Assembly: GCF_008831285.2 (NCBI RefSeq)
Contig: NC_045150.1
Coordinates: forward strand, 7,080,001 to 7,144,000
Direction of reading: 5' to 3'
Length of the DNA: 64,000 nucleotides
Source of the DNA: Nymphaea colorata
Taxonomy: Eukaryota > Streptophyta > Magnoliopsida > Nymphaeales > Nymphaeaceae
The position numbers and the translations under genes were made by a program. Numbering within the stretch: position 1 is the first letter of the stretch; every line of letters starts with the position of its first letter. The notes below the pieces were generated by a model that saw only the letters and a program-made list of their open reading frames with translations, made no database searches and was not told the DNA's origin. Below are positions 12,637-23,533 of this stretch, in pieces.

Positions 12637-13156
12637 GGGCTGCACATGAACCGATTCAAGCTCGAGGCCTTTACTTGACTCAAAAATTCTTGAACTCCAG
12701 CTAAGCTCGAACTCGAATCGAGCTGCACAAAACAAGCTTGGGCTCGACTCAGCACTACAATGTTGAGCTCGAGCTCAACTCACTTAACTCATTTCTATTA
12801 ACTTAACATGTCTTGCTTCTTTTTTTAACTTGTTAACTTGCTTAACTAGTTTCTTTTAACTAACTCAACTATGATTATCTAACAGAAAATCCAAAGAAAG
12901 AATGCACATATTCTATATTCAAATATCCTCTAAAGAAAAACTTGCAGAAAGTCTCTCATTCATGATACAGTTATATAGTAAAGTTGAGCCATGTTTATAC
13001 GAGTCGAGTTCTTACAATTCTAACTCTACTTGTTTAACATTTCAAGCATAAATTTAAACTTGTGTTTGGCTCATTTATAAACAAATTGAGCTTGAGTCAA
13101 GCCTTTGCAAGCGAGTTCGACTTGAGCTCAAGTTGGCTTGACTCTTTGTGCAGCCC
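12637..13156. mobile_element. hAT-like TIR element rich in GAGCTCGA motifs
   Basis: The left end GGGCTGCACA and right end TGTGCAGCCC are perfect 10-bp inverted repeats about 520 bp apart. Both subterminal regions carry many CTCGAGCTC/ACTCGAACTCG motifs facing each other, so the element could fold into a long imperfect hairpin. No coding capacity is seen. I could not find a clear 8-bp target duplication, so the flanks have probably decayed. A relative of the same class lies at 21883-22271. Confidence 0.65.
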
Positions 13157-13787
13157 CAAATGGCAAACTTTTCCAAATTGATCTCTTAAATAAGCTCTTA
13201 TAAATCCATTCCTACCATATATATTGTGGTGGCAAATCCAGCCCCATGTTAAACTTTTAGACAAATCCATCATTACATTGTCATGGAGAAGCTCTTGCTT
13301 TGGATAATAGGCTCGGTCTAAAAAAATTAGGTGCATACTCAGATGGGACGATGTGGGAAACTCAACCGTTGAATTTGGTTTTTCCTAATCTTGGTAGTTG
13401 TCTTCACAATGTTTCGCAATGTCATATTTAAGGGATCCCAACATTAGTCGTCCCAATATAGTATTGCTCTGCTCTTGGTTATGTTGAATTTGTATTCTCT
13501 CTCTAGGCAAGTTCTTACTATTACAGATAAAATTTCACTACTTTTTGTGTGAAAATTTTGTAAATTCATTGATGAAATGTTTTCTGGAATTATGGAACAT
13601 CTTATCAAGTGGTTACTGTCCTTCACCTTACTGAATTTGTCAAGTGCATGTTTTTGTTTGCGAAAAGACAACTGGTTGACGAAGAAAATTTTAAAGTTGG
13701 ATAAAATAATAAAATCAATCACTAAAATGAAGACAACTTGCAATACCCCTCGGACCCTCAATGTGTGATGTCCTATTAAATAGCTTC

Positions 13788-14115
13788 TCTAAAATTGCAA
13801 TACTGCTGGGACTTTCAGTAGCATTTTCTAAAATAGTGTCACTGAACTTGGAATTGCTTAGACCTTCAGTAACATTTTCTGAAATAGCATCAATAAATGT
13901 GCGATACAGCTCAGTCCTTGAGCGACATTTTCTGAAGTATGTCACTAAGATTGTATTGCTGTTGAATGACGTTTTAAGAAGCAGCGTCTCTGTCACTAAA
14001 GATACAATACTGCTGGGACCTTCAGTTGACATTTTCTAAATTGTGTCTCTGGATATGCAATTCTATTAAAGACCCAAGTGATGGTTTCTGAAATAGCGTC
14101 ATTGAAGTGTCCATT
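13788..14115. repeat. Degenerate ~53-bp tandem repeat, about six copies
   Basis: The motif TTTTCT(A/G)AAATAG(T/C)GTCACTGA recurs at about 13833, 13884, 13937, 13981, 14028 and 14090. Between copies stand variants of AATACTGCTGGGACCTTCAGTAACA. Spacings run from 44 to 60 bp. There is no convincing coding frame. Confidence 0.6.
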
Positions 14116-17100
14116 GTACTATTTGTGACACATATGGGAATAGTGTTGGTAAAAAAGCTTTCACTAACGTTTTGTTAACTCGGGACAAAGAAGACTAAAG
14201 TGTCTTTGATGCTTGTCTTTATGCGTTACTGAAAACCAAATTTGTTGATTGCGTGTTGCTTGTTATGTCCTTGAATGGGCAATTTTTTTTTTGGGTAACA
14301 AACTAAACCGACTCATTGACAAACCTAGTCATATAGACTTTTTTGTGGATATGAGAAACAATTTGCATTTGAACTATTATTACATTTGAGACTGTTCTCG
14401 TGCATGTCGGAGCAATTGCCACAGCACCCAGTGTGGCTAGACCAATCTAATCTTCCGAAGCTGAAAATTAGGATATCCAAACTAATACAAGCATACTTTG
14501 ATCACAAAAACATCAAAATCAATCACAGTACAGAATCACAACGCAAAATTTTCAGTTCGAGACACTTTGCTTCTGCGGGTTAGGACAAAGTTAAGAGAAA
14601 ACTTTCATCTTCAAGGAAGCCGCTATGGAACTTTTTTAACTTCTGATCGTTCCTTTCATTCTTCATTACTAACATGATGGCTAATCTCTTTCATCCCCTC
14701 CACTTTTCAGTTTTTCTGTGACTTTCTTTTGTCTGCCTTTTCTCCTCTATAAGCCTTTGATGGTGCTGTAGGAAAACGCTTTTACCAAAAAACAGAGGTA
14801 CCAAATCAATATAAATTTCCTGTTGGAATATAGTATATAGAAGTTCTTCCTCCATAGGATTAAAATGTATTGCAGATACATTCTGTCATCATGACAAAAA
14901 CTTCACATGAGCCAAACACCTCGTAGTTTTATCCAAACGATACTGTGCTCTGATTTGACTATCTCTTAGTTCAATCCTAGTTCAACCCCACCACCTCCTC
15001 CAACAGAAACAAAAAGACCCGAACAAGCAGCTGAAGTTGGTTCGTTCAGGTCTCTCCAAAAGGTCATAGCTGAATTTTCATCACTATTTTTGTGTATTAC
15101 TAAGTTACTAGTTGGTATGTAACCAATCAAATTACCAAAAACAATCACTAAAGTGAAACCAAAGACGAGAAAGAAACTTCACACAACAACCTAAAATAAA
15201 TTAAGGCAACTGTTTAGAACTCTTCCTCGATGAACCAAAGAATCTGCCTAGACTAGACGGGTTGCAACTTGAATCAGGAATTTACGACTAGTTTACATTC
15301 TTTAGAGTGGCCTACGGTATGGGAATGATTGAATTGCTCACAAGTAAAGGGGTAATGTTACATTAAATGACCAAAGCAGATACAGAGCATCCTATTCTTT
15401 TGAATCTGAAATATTTAGGATAAAACACAGTAAAAGACTAAAGTGGACCCATAATCATAAAGGCCTCAAATGCAGGAAAATTATTGAGAACTTCATTCCT
15501 AATCACTATGACTTGCCTTAGCAAATGACCTGTTGATGCCCATGTTACATTAATGACATAATCACGCATAGGCCAATGATATGGACACACCACACCCTAC
15601 ATTGCTTCTCTATGTTTTAGCACTTTCTACTTCAGCTGAAACCTCATCATATAACCTACGCAAGCTACAGCCCAAAGAACAGCACATGACACGGCTTGGG
15701 CATATCTTCAAACAAGCAATCTAATGGACTTTAAACAAGCAGCCTTGTACTACAGAGTCGAATATGTTACCATCGAATAACTCCTTCCTTGCCAATGATG
15801 AGCCTGAATAGCAGCATCATCTGGCAATTTCAATTCCATTAAGCACCACAAACAGGGTGGTTCTGCAACTAAAAAGAGTCAAATACAACCAAACCGTTCG
15901 GATGGAACTATAGCAGTGACTTCAGGGCTTCTTCTTCTATGCATGTGTTTGGTTATCATGGATGACGGATCAGGTTTTGACCACCATGGGTTGCAAAAAT
16001 GAGAAGTAAAGTAGGAAAACCAGATACATGGAAGGCTCTGTAAGGGCCTCCTTGCCAGGCAATATAGGACCACCTTACTAACTTGGAGGTTTCTCCATTC
16101 GAACTGTTTCTTTCCATCCTTCAAAATGTGGGACAGCAGCTTGGTTCAATCTTAAGTTGTGACTGCAAAAACACAATATTCTAAATTCATAAATATAACA
16201 AAACGCAGTTGTTATCCGTTTCTATGCTAACAATTTTTTCCCTTTTTGTTGCAATAAAAAATAACAAGATGATTTTGTTACTTATGGTGTAGAAGACAAG
16301 TGAAAACCATTATGGAAAAAATATATTTAGATGTTAGTAGATCAGAGCTTTTCCTTTTTTATACTAAAATGGACAAGTTGTAGTAGCCCACGACGAAATG
16401 TGTCAACTAGGTTGCAAAGCTGCTTCAGTGATCGCTGATCACAGTTAATACTTCAACATCAATCGTCAAACAAATCAGAGTGATAATCATACAAAGAAAG
16501 AAGAATTGCAGCAGCAATCATGATATAGATATCAAGCAACAAAGTTCACTTAGATTTCCAGGGGAATTTCAGTAAGCTTGACTGAGTTTACTGGAATTTC
16601 CATATGCAGATTCCAACAACTCATGATTTCAACAATGCCAAGAGAAAGTGACAAACTAGTGGAGAGTGTCTGCTTAATGGGGTTAATAATCGAAATAGAG
16701 GCAAATATGCTATGAAGGAAGCTGAGTATGAGAAAGGTGTTTGAATGGGATCTGCTTGAAAACTTTACATTCATCACCATGGAGCACTAAATGACTTGAA
16801 ATGCTGGATATGAGGATCAATTGTCAGATACAGTTTCGCTGATTTTCGAATACTACATTGGATGTTTTGTACGTATGTACAATGTAGAGGTGATAACAAT
16901 AGTTTAGGTTGAGGAATATACAATGGACTATGATCTCACAGCACAAACAAATACAACAGTCCTGAGTTTGCGTGGACATGAAAAATGACCAGAGGGAGGA
17001 GATAAATGGACTAGGCAAAGCACCAGTTCTTTCAATTTCTATTAAAGTTTAGATTTAAGATGGCAAAGTTGACAGGAGTTTCAATGCTCACAGAACTCAA

Positions 17101-19016
17101 CAAGGGCTTACGTTTGAACTTTGAAGTTAAGTATAGAATGAAAAACACAAAACAGTACGGTCTAACGTTTTCTATTTGATCTCTGTTTATCAACAACACA
17201 CGCAGAAATATATGCTACTGATATAAATCAGGGGCTTCTATGTGGACAAAACCTGGAAATGTGTTCTTCCATCATCATTAGTGAATAATGGTGTAAAAGT
17301 TAGGTTATCATTTGTGCTTCTTTTTCTTCATGGTGTGCAGGAATCACATGCTTAAATTTCCCATGCAATGGAAATTACAAAGAGATTGTGTCCATGCGAT
17401 AATGGTGACAAGGGGTTAATCCAAGCAAACTAAGAAAAAATTTACTAGCATCTCAGTTAACTCATACGATTAATCAACAGAACCTTGTCGACGGCCATAC
17501 ACAGGAAATAGCCTTTCAAACCCTAGATCAAAGACTTCTAATCCACCGGTCAGATGTGAAACTGTTGATTCTGCTGCAATCAACTGCTGATAAGGGCAAT
17601 TGCAAGTTGTCAAAACTGGTGTATTGGAGGAGGAAACAACTGGCTTGCAAGAATACGAGGAGGATGAGGGATGCGGGCGGCAGGATAGGGATTCTTATGT
17701 GGGCAGAAGAGGAAGAGGAATGGCTGGCTAGATCTCTCTTGTCTGTGGAGGACAGGGACGGATTATGATGCTCTCAGCTCAGTACCTCTCTGGAAAGACT
17801 GATCGCCGGGAAATTTGAGTTGGGAAGAGAGCATGACAGTATAAAAAGGCTATCATGCGTATTCTTTTTCAAATTTCTGCTTTCATTCATAAAAGCATTT
17901 AGAATCTACGATTTCAAGCGCCGAGAAATATGATCTGCGGACAGGCAGAAACCCAAGTAATGAAGCCATGAATTTGCACGTTCCATCTCCAACCTTTAAT
18001 AATCCTGTAAATGGAAGAGCATGTATGCGATTCCGTTAGCAGTCGGAGATCTAGAGGTGCTTTCTTTTGGCACCACACATAAAACTAAAAGCAGGAAGAC
18101 ATAATTGACCTGATCTATGGTCGAAGAAAATGGAATATGGGTGCATTCTTCTCTTCTTCATAAAGAAGAACAAATTCTTTTTTTCTGGTTCTCTAGGACA
18201 GATTCTTCTGTGCCAGCGGGCGACCTGCTATCCTTTTCTCTTCTGAAAGAAGAAAAGTAAGTCTTATCGGCTTCTTCTTTTTCTTCCTCCTTTTTGTGAC
18301 ACTTGTTTGCATGGGCCTGCCAAGAACTAGGAAGGTCAATGGTGAAGAGACAATTCGCTATTCCCCTGGAATTTGAATTCGGTCTTTTGAAGTTTGATAA
18401 GAAATTTTACATCCGGTTAGCAGTCAGATGCCAATTTGACTGTAAGGAACATCCGAATCTGATTACAGATAAAAATTCATATTCCATTTGTATTCTTACA
18501 TCTGAATTCAAATCCAACTCCAAGTCGAATTAGGAAATTTGTGGTTGTAATCGATTGGCATCCCTCATCAAAACTCAACTTCTTGGAACTTTTTGTCCTC
18601 TCAATTTGTATCTGCGTTGAAGCGTGTGGACTCAGGAAGCTACATATACAGGAATTTTAGACGCATTGATCTTGTCAAATTGGATGAAACATTACACGCC
18701 CCTGGGTGATTGTTTCTTGTGAATATGACGAGCAAAAGATTGGAAAAGTCTGGTCAACCTGAGAAAATGGAGACGGGATACAACTCATCAAACCCAGCAG
18801 GTTACGAAATTCACGCTTGCTTTGTCCTTTCAATCACGGCCAAACTAATACCCATCAAAGTTCACTGATGAGGATTTAAACCTTTTAAATTCTATCTATG
18901 ACGTATGATTTCTGACATAACAGATTATATAACTTAAACGTTAGTATGTAAGAAATGAACTATGATTAATTCATTATTTCATTCTAGTTTGCTGAATCCA
19001 TGTAGATTAAATTGTG
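14116..19016. other. Long intergenic stretch, no gene recognised
   Basis: Nearly 5 kb without an open frame resembling a known protein. Base composition between 14.6 and 18.6 kb is less AT-biased than the surrounding DNA. An AAACCCTAGATCAAAG stretch at 17518-17533 (minus strand CTAGGGTTT) and a TATAAAAAGG at 17840-17849 resemble plant leader and TATA elements. A non-coding or very fragmented gene is therefore possible, but I cannot support a model. Confidence 0.4.
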
Positions 19017-19370
19017 CAATTGTGCATGAACATTAAGGAAGCATTTGAAGGTCTTGAATTTTGATTGTAAAAATACAAATTCTACGAACAAAATTTCACC
19101 TCAAACTAGAATTGGAATGAAAATTGTAATTCTAGTTTAACTTTGTGTTTAATAGCCTAGAATTTTGAATCTAAGATTTAAAATTATGTGTTTGATAAAA
19201 CTCCAAAAAAATATTAAAATTTCAGAATCATTATTCCACTTCATATGACAAAATCATAATTCCAGAATTTTGATTCAAGAATGAGTGTATAATCCTGGAA
19301 TCAAAATTCTTTGTTTGATAACTTAATTTTTCTTTCATGAAAAGGAATTTCAATTCTAAAATTCTGACAG
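19017..19370. repeat. Dispersed AATTC/GAATT-rich repeat, copy 1
   Basis: This is rich in alternating AGAATTTTGATTC and CTAGAATT(T/C) motifs in both orientations. About 21180-21570 has the same texture and ends near GGTCAAACAAATGCCCC. Plant MITEs with a GGGCATTTGTTT terminus look like this. Copy boundaries here are uncertain. Confidence 0.4.
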
Positions 19371-19591
19371 CGGATGAGCACAAGAAATAGGATGGTTTTT
19401 CTTGAAGCAAAATTAGCTCTGGCCTTGTAAGACAGAGATTCTCGGCACTTGTCCGGCCAAAGTTATCCTGTTGGCAGGATTCAAAAAAGGCACATAAACG
19501 TAAGGCTTCGACCAAGAGAGAGAAAGAGAGAGATGACATGCTGCTACAAGAACGAGGGTTGTAAAAGAATATTGATTGAATGAACCAAAAA

Positions 19592-19852
19592 TTAACGGCC
19601 AAAATTGATGATCTCAGGATCAAACGACGGTACATAGAATGAATCGGACGCCGGGAAATCCCCGGAGGCAGCTGCAGATGTCCCGCAGAGAAGTCCCATT
19701 AGGGTGACGTAAGGTTCTCGACGGTCGCCGGCGGCATCATGGTGGTCGGTCGGAGGAGGCTTATAGTACATCCGGGCGGTCTGTGGGCAGTGGGAGTGGA
19801 AGCGAGCGGCGATCCTCACCCCCATGTCCAGCATCTCAACGTACCTCCCCAT
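19592..19852 (-). CDS. Small conserved plant protein, paralogue 1 (86 aa)
   Basis: An intronless 86-residue protein starting at the ATG whose complement is at 19850-19852. It is the first in-frame ATG, and its first 36 codons match the second paralogue at 25817 almost perfectly (Met10 here, Leu10 there). The N-terminal half ([11 protein letters not shown], then [17 protein letters not shown]) is compact and likely helical, with a Cys-Pro and Arg/His-rich core. The middle after KPPP is low complexity (His/Asp/Ala/Arg). The C terminus has SDSFYVPSFDPEIINFG. There is no signal peptide or membrane segment. I believe this N-terminal block is conserved across flowering plants as an uncharacterised small protein, but I cannot name the family or assign a function. 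Codon use is GC-rich compared with the AT-rich surroundings. The 5' leader of about 150 nt after the uORF contains no other ATG. Confidence 0.8.
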   Translation of the reverse strand: MGRYVEMLDMGVRIAARFHSHCPQTARMYYKPPPTDHHDAAGDRREPYVTLMGLLCGTSAAASGDFPASDSFYVPSFDPEIINFGR

Positions 19853-20003
19853 GTTCCCTTTCTTTTCTCTTCCTCCGATCGCTTGCTGTTGGATCTCCTG
19901 AATTTTGGTGTTTTTGGCTTCTTTTTCTCCTTTTCCTTCCCTTCCTCCCTGTTACAGGGAATGCAGAGAGAGGAAGAGAAAGAAAAAGGGGGAAACTGAT
20001 TTC

Positions 20004-20033
20004 TCAGAAGACGTCCCAAAGAGAAAATCCCAT
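20004..20033 (-). CDS. Nine-codon upstream ORF of paralogue 1 (uORF)
   Basis: On the minus strand ATG (20033-20031) to TGA (20006-20004) encodes MGFSLWDVF. The paralogue's leader at 26001-25972 encodes MGFFVWDVF with the same length and the same stop. The uORF is the only ATG between the putative TATA box and the main start. It ends 151 nt upstream of the main ATG. The leader outside this block differs strongly between the two paralogues. Peptide conservation is therefore suggested, and with it translational control of the downstream protein. Seven of nine residues are identical; codons 4 and 5 differ. Confidence 0.65.
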   Translation of the reverse strand: MGFSLWDVF

Positions 20034-20072
20034 GAAAGAAGGCTGGGACGAAGAAGATGGTGCGGAGTCCCC

Positions 20073-20079
20073 TATTTAA
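20073..20079 (-). promoter_or_regulatory. Putative TATA box of paralogue 1
   Basis: Minus strand TTAAATA within CGCCTTAAATAGGGG. It begins 40 nt upstream of the uORF ATG, so a start site about 30 nt downstream leaves only about ten nucleotides before the uORF. The second paralogue shows the same 40-nt spacing. Confidence 0.5.
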
Positions 20080-20149
20080 GGCGGAGTCTTCCCCTCTTTC
20101 TCTGCGCCTTCCTGCTCCGTTTCCTTCCCACTTTCCGGTTCCCCAATAG

Positions 20150-20166
20150 GCGCGCGTCCACGCGCC
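20150..20166. promoter_or_regulatory. CGCG boxes upstream of paralogue 1
   Basis: GGCGCGCGTCCACGCGC contains GCGCGT (20152-20157) and ACGCGC (20160-20165), both fitting the (A/C/G)CGCG(T/G/C) core bound by calmodulin-binding CAMTA factors (established knowledge of that family). They lie about 120 nt upstream of the uORF. Similar boxes occur upstream of the paralogue at 26137-26152. Confidence 0.45.
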
Positions 20167-20219
20167 GCCTCGTGCGACACTACTGCGACTCATTCTTCGC
20201 AAGTTATTCGTTTTTCTGA

Positions 20220-21882
20220 AAAGGCCTTTGACTTAAAAAACCCGAGGAGTTAAAGGTCACCGACGGGGGGTGATAGGTGACCCGGCCGCCGGCACCGGTC
20301 CCCGGTTACCGGTGCCGCAAGACTCGGGATAGTCGTCGCCCCCACACACGCCGGTGCACCAAAATCTCATCCAACAAGTCAACACACCCTTTTCCTTTTA
20401 CCAAATTTCTTCCTAATGTTCAGTTGTTCACCTTCACGACAGATAAATTTGAAAATACAGTCATATTCTTATATTTACTTTTGAGTATGCTGATTTATTA
20501 TATTATTAATATTTTTAGGTTGCATTTGATAGCTTTAAATGAGACAGCATAAAAAAGTGCAATTTGAGAGATCATCACGTTAAACAAGAATTTTAAATTT
20601 ATAATACATGTTAAAATCTATGAATTTAAAGTTGGATGAAAAGGTGATCCGATATTAATTCAATGGATTTGAAATCGTAGGATGTTAAATCACCTTGACC
20701 TCAAACATGCAGCGAAACAAACACAACTTTAATAACTTTAATGACGTGTGGCATAATGCACAGGGTCAAACTTGTCTCTCTTTATATATACACCCTTCTC
20801 TGAGATCTAATCTTTCTGTTGGTTGTTGTAACTGAACGTGAATATTTTGATGTACTATTTGATCAACTCAACTCATGTCATGAATAAATATAAGTGTAGC
20901 AAAAGTCAATCTTATCGTCTGCTGGATAGTTGTTGGATGCTTCAAATTTAAAAATCTATCATAAAAACACCATAAATGATTACTAAAGCCATCACAAATA
21001 GTTGCTGCATCATAAAGTGTGACGAATACTAATTTAACGATGGTTTTTTGGTGACAAATTTTTACATTTTAGTTATCGGACAACATCTAGCATGTAGCAG
21101 CATTGAACTCCTCTTTTATATATATATATTATATATGTGTGTGTTTTATCTTATAACTATTGCTTCTTCTAGAAAACATCATTACGAGTGTTTTGATGTC
21201 ACAAAATTTGATTCTAGAATCAAAATTTCCATCTCAACCTGAAATTAGAATAAAAATGCCAGTTTCAGTTTTCGTTTGAGTTTGATAGTATAGATCGTTG
21301 CGTTTAGAATTAAAAAATGATTTGTTTGATGGAAAGGGGGCTATAATTCTAGAATCTATGGATTAAAGTATTCACGCCTTGAGACTCAAAGAAATATGAA
21401 TATTTTTTTAGAATTCAGGAATTATAATTCCACCCTTATGGTAGAATCTTAATTCTGATTCTTGACTGAGCCTATAATTTTTGAATTGAAATTATTTGTA
21501 TGATCAATGCCCATTTCTAAAGAATGAGAATAATGATTATAAAATTCTATTAATTTCAGGTCAAACAAATGCCCCTCAGTATCGACTCATCGGTTTTTTA
21601 ACAAGCCATATTTGTACTATACCTTTTATACATTTACGAAAGTTTAGTTATAGAAATAAAATTTCAAGTCAATAATATGATTGAAACATAACCACCACTT
21701 TTATAAAGCTTAATGAATTTAGCGAATAAAAATCAAACAACAAAGCTGTACGATAAAAGGAGTTATAAGAAAACATTATTTTCACAAAGTCAATGGTCAA
21801 TGTTATCACTAAAAAGTCAAAAAGTGGTCGACTTTTGGCATCTCCTACCCTTTTTGGCATTTCCCACGTTCTATTTTATTTA
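20220..21882. other. Intergenic DNA with dispersed AT-rich repeats
   Basis: No gene seen. A GC-rich stretch (20255-20345, CCGGCCGCCGGCACCGG) borders the paralogue 1 promoter. About 20940-21110 resembles 9715-9890 (shared ACATCTAGCAT and GGTGACAAA motifs), and 21180-21580 resembles 19017-19370. Confidence 0.45.
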
Positions 21883-22271
21883 GGGGTAACTTCACCCGCT
21901 GAGTTGAGTCCGAGTTCAGTTAGCAGGTCAAGTTCGGCTTGACTAATAAAACCTCAAGTCTGATTCTGCTTTAATAAAACCTCAAGCCCGACTCGGCTTG
22001 AGCTCGAGAATAGCTCGATGAAAGCAGCTCGAGCTTAACTCGGTAGTTTCATGTTGTGCTCGAGCTCGACTCGATTAAGGCTCGACAAATTCGTTTGAAT
22101 AGAATTAATATTCATCGTTACATGTTGAGCTCAAGCTCGACTCAATTAAGGTTCGACAAACTTATAAATTTGTTTGAATATATCGATTTGATTAAGGCTC
22201 GATAAAGGTTCGAGCTCGACTCGGCACTTACGTGTGGAGCTCGAACTCAGCTCAATTATTTGAACTACCCC
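21883..22271. mobile_element. hAT-like TIR element, GAGCTCGA-rich, second copy
   Basis: The left end GGGGTAACTTCA and right end TGAACTACCCC are imperfect inverted repeats. The 390-bp body is filled with GAGCTCGAGCTCGACTCG motifs, as in the element at 12637-13156, although the termini differ. No coding frame. Confidence 0.55.
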
Positions 22272-23496
22272 ACCTATAAGAAGATTATGAAAAGATTTTC
22301 TTTTGAACTTTTATTGAAAAGAATTCTCCTTGGACACAAAGCCCTCAAGGTTGTATCTTTGTGCCTTCGACCTTGACTTCTTCAAGGTATTCCCTCAAAT
22401 TTTATTGTTATCCAGATAAAGGAAAGGTTCTTTGTTGTATGATTTGGCAAAAATAGATAAAAAAACAGATGTATGAAGATAGGGCAAGACGAAGTAAATC
22501 ACGTAAAACCAATTAGCACGCGCGATGTGAAAGATTATCCCCGATACTTTTAGAAAACAAGGAATTCCATCCATAGTCAAACATGGTTTTAGACAATTTT
22601 TTCCAAACTTTGGAACCACAAAAATGTTATACTTTTGTTCCCAACCCTTTCTTTTTTGAAGCACTAAATTTTCGCCTATAGACGTGCAGAAGCTTAAATG
22701 AGCTATAGTTCATTTAATTGTTTCAATCAAATGAAAGGCAAAAAAAAAAAAAAATCGAAAAGCACACCTATTAATTTCGTACTAATAAGCTACGTCATCA
22801 CCCTTAAATGCGATTTAAGACGTGTGACGATAAAATTAGATTTGTGGAGAATCCAATTGTGACGAAACAATATAAGTCTCCCATTAATCTTCAAATGGGA
22901 GGAATAAGCATGTGAATCTGTGACTTCTGGGTGCCACCCAAACATGTCAACTATTTTTCAAAACTAACTAAGAAAAATCAAGCAATAATCAATAATTTAC
23001 CAGGCACGTTCATCTTAGAAGCACACCAATTTTCAATCTTTCAAAATCCATGCAAATTTTTGGTATAGTCAGCACTCATTTTGATGGACATACAGTTTGT
23101 GGAAAATTACTAATGATATACAATTGCAATAAGTTCTGATCTTTTTGGTATGAATTGCAATGAGTCCTGACCTTTTCATAATGAGTCCTGACCTTTCTCT
23201 AAGGTGATATGGTAGATGGTGTGTGTAATCTGTAAAAAAATTCTCAATATTAAAGAAAAAATAAAGAAAAATATAAAAGATAATTGAAAGGAAAATGCAA
23301 AAGAAGGAACGATAGAAACTAAAACAAAAATAAAGTTCGAAAGATCAACGTTCAAGTTTTAAATACAATTGTATCTACATGTCCGTGTCACTTTACTTTC
23401 ATACACTCCCATACGTAAAAATTAAATGTTTAAATATAAAATCTTACAAATATCTAAAAGGTAGCTGTATATTGTTTATCCTTTAAGTCACTAATT

Positions 23497-23533
<37 letters not shown>

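Noticed and set aside
17333-17360. Minus-strand micro-frame MKKKKHK
   Set aside because: A seven-codon frame with low complexity and no second copy to show conservation, unlike the paired uORFs.
14600-18600. Possible fragmented or non-coding gene in a less AT-rich region
   Set aside because: CTAGGGTTT and TATAAAAA motifs are suggestive, but I could not chain exons, find a known domain or recognise any of the common conserved plant microRNAs by eye.
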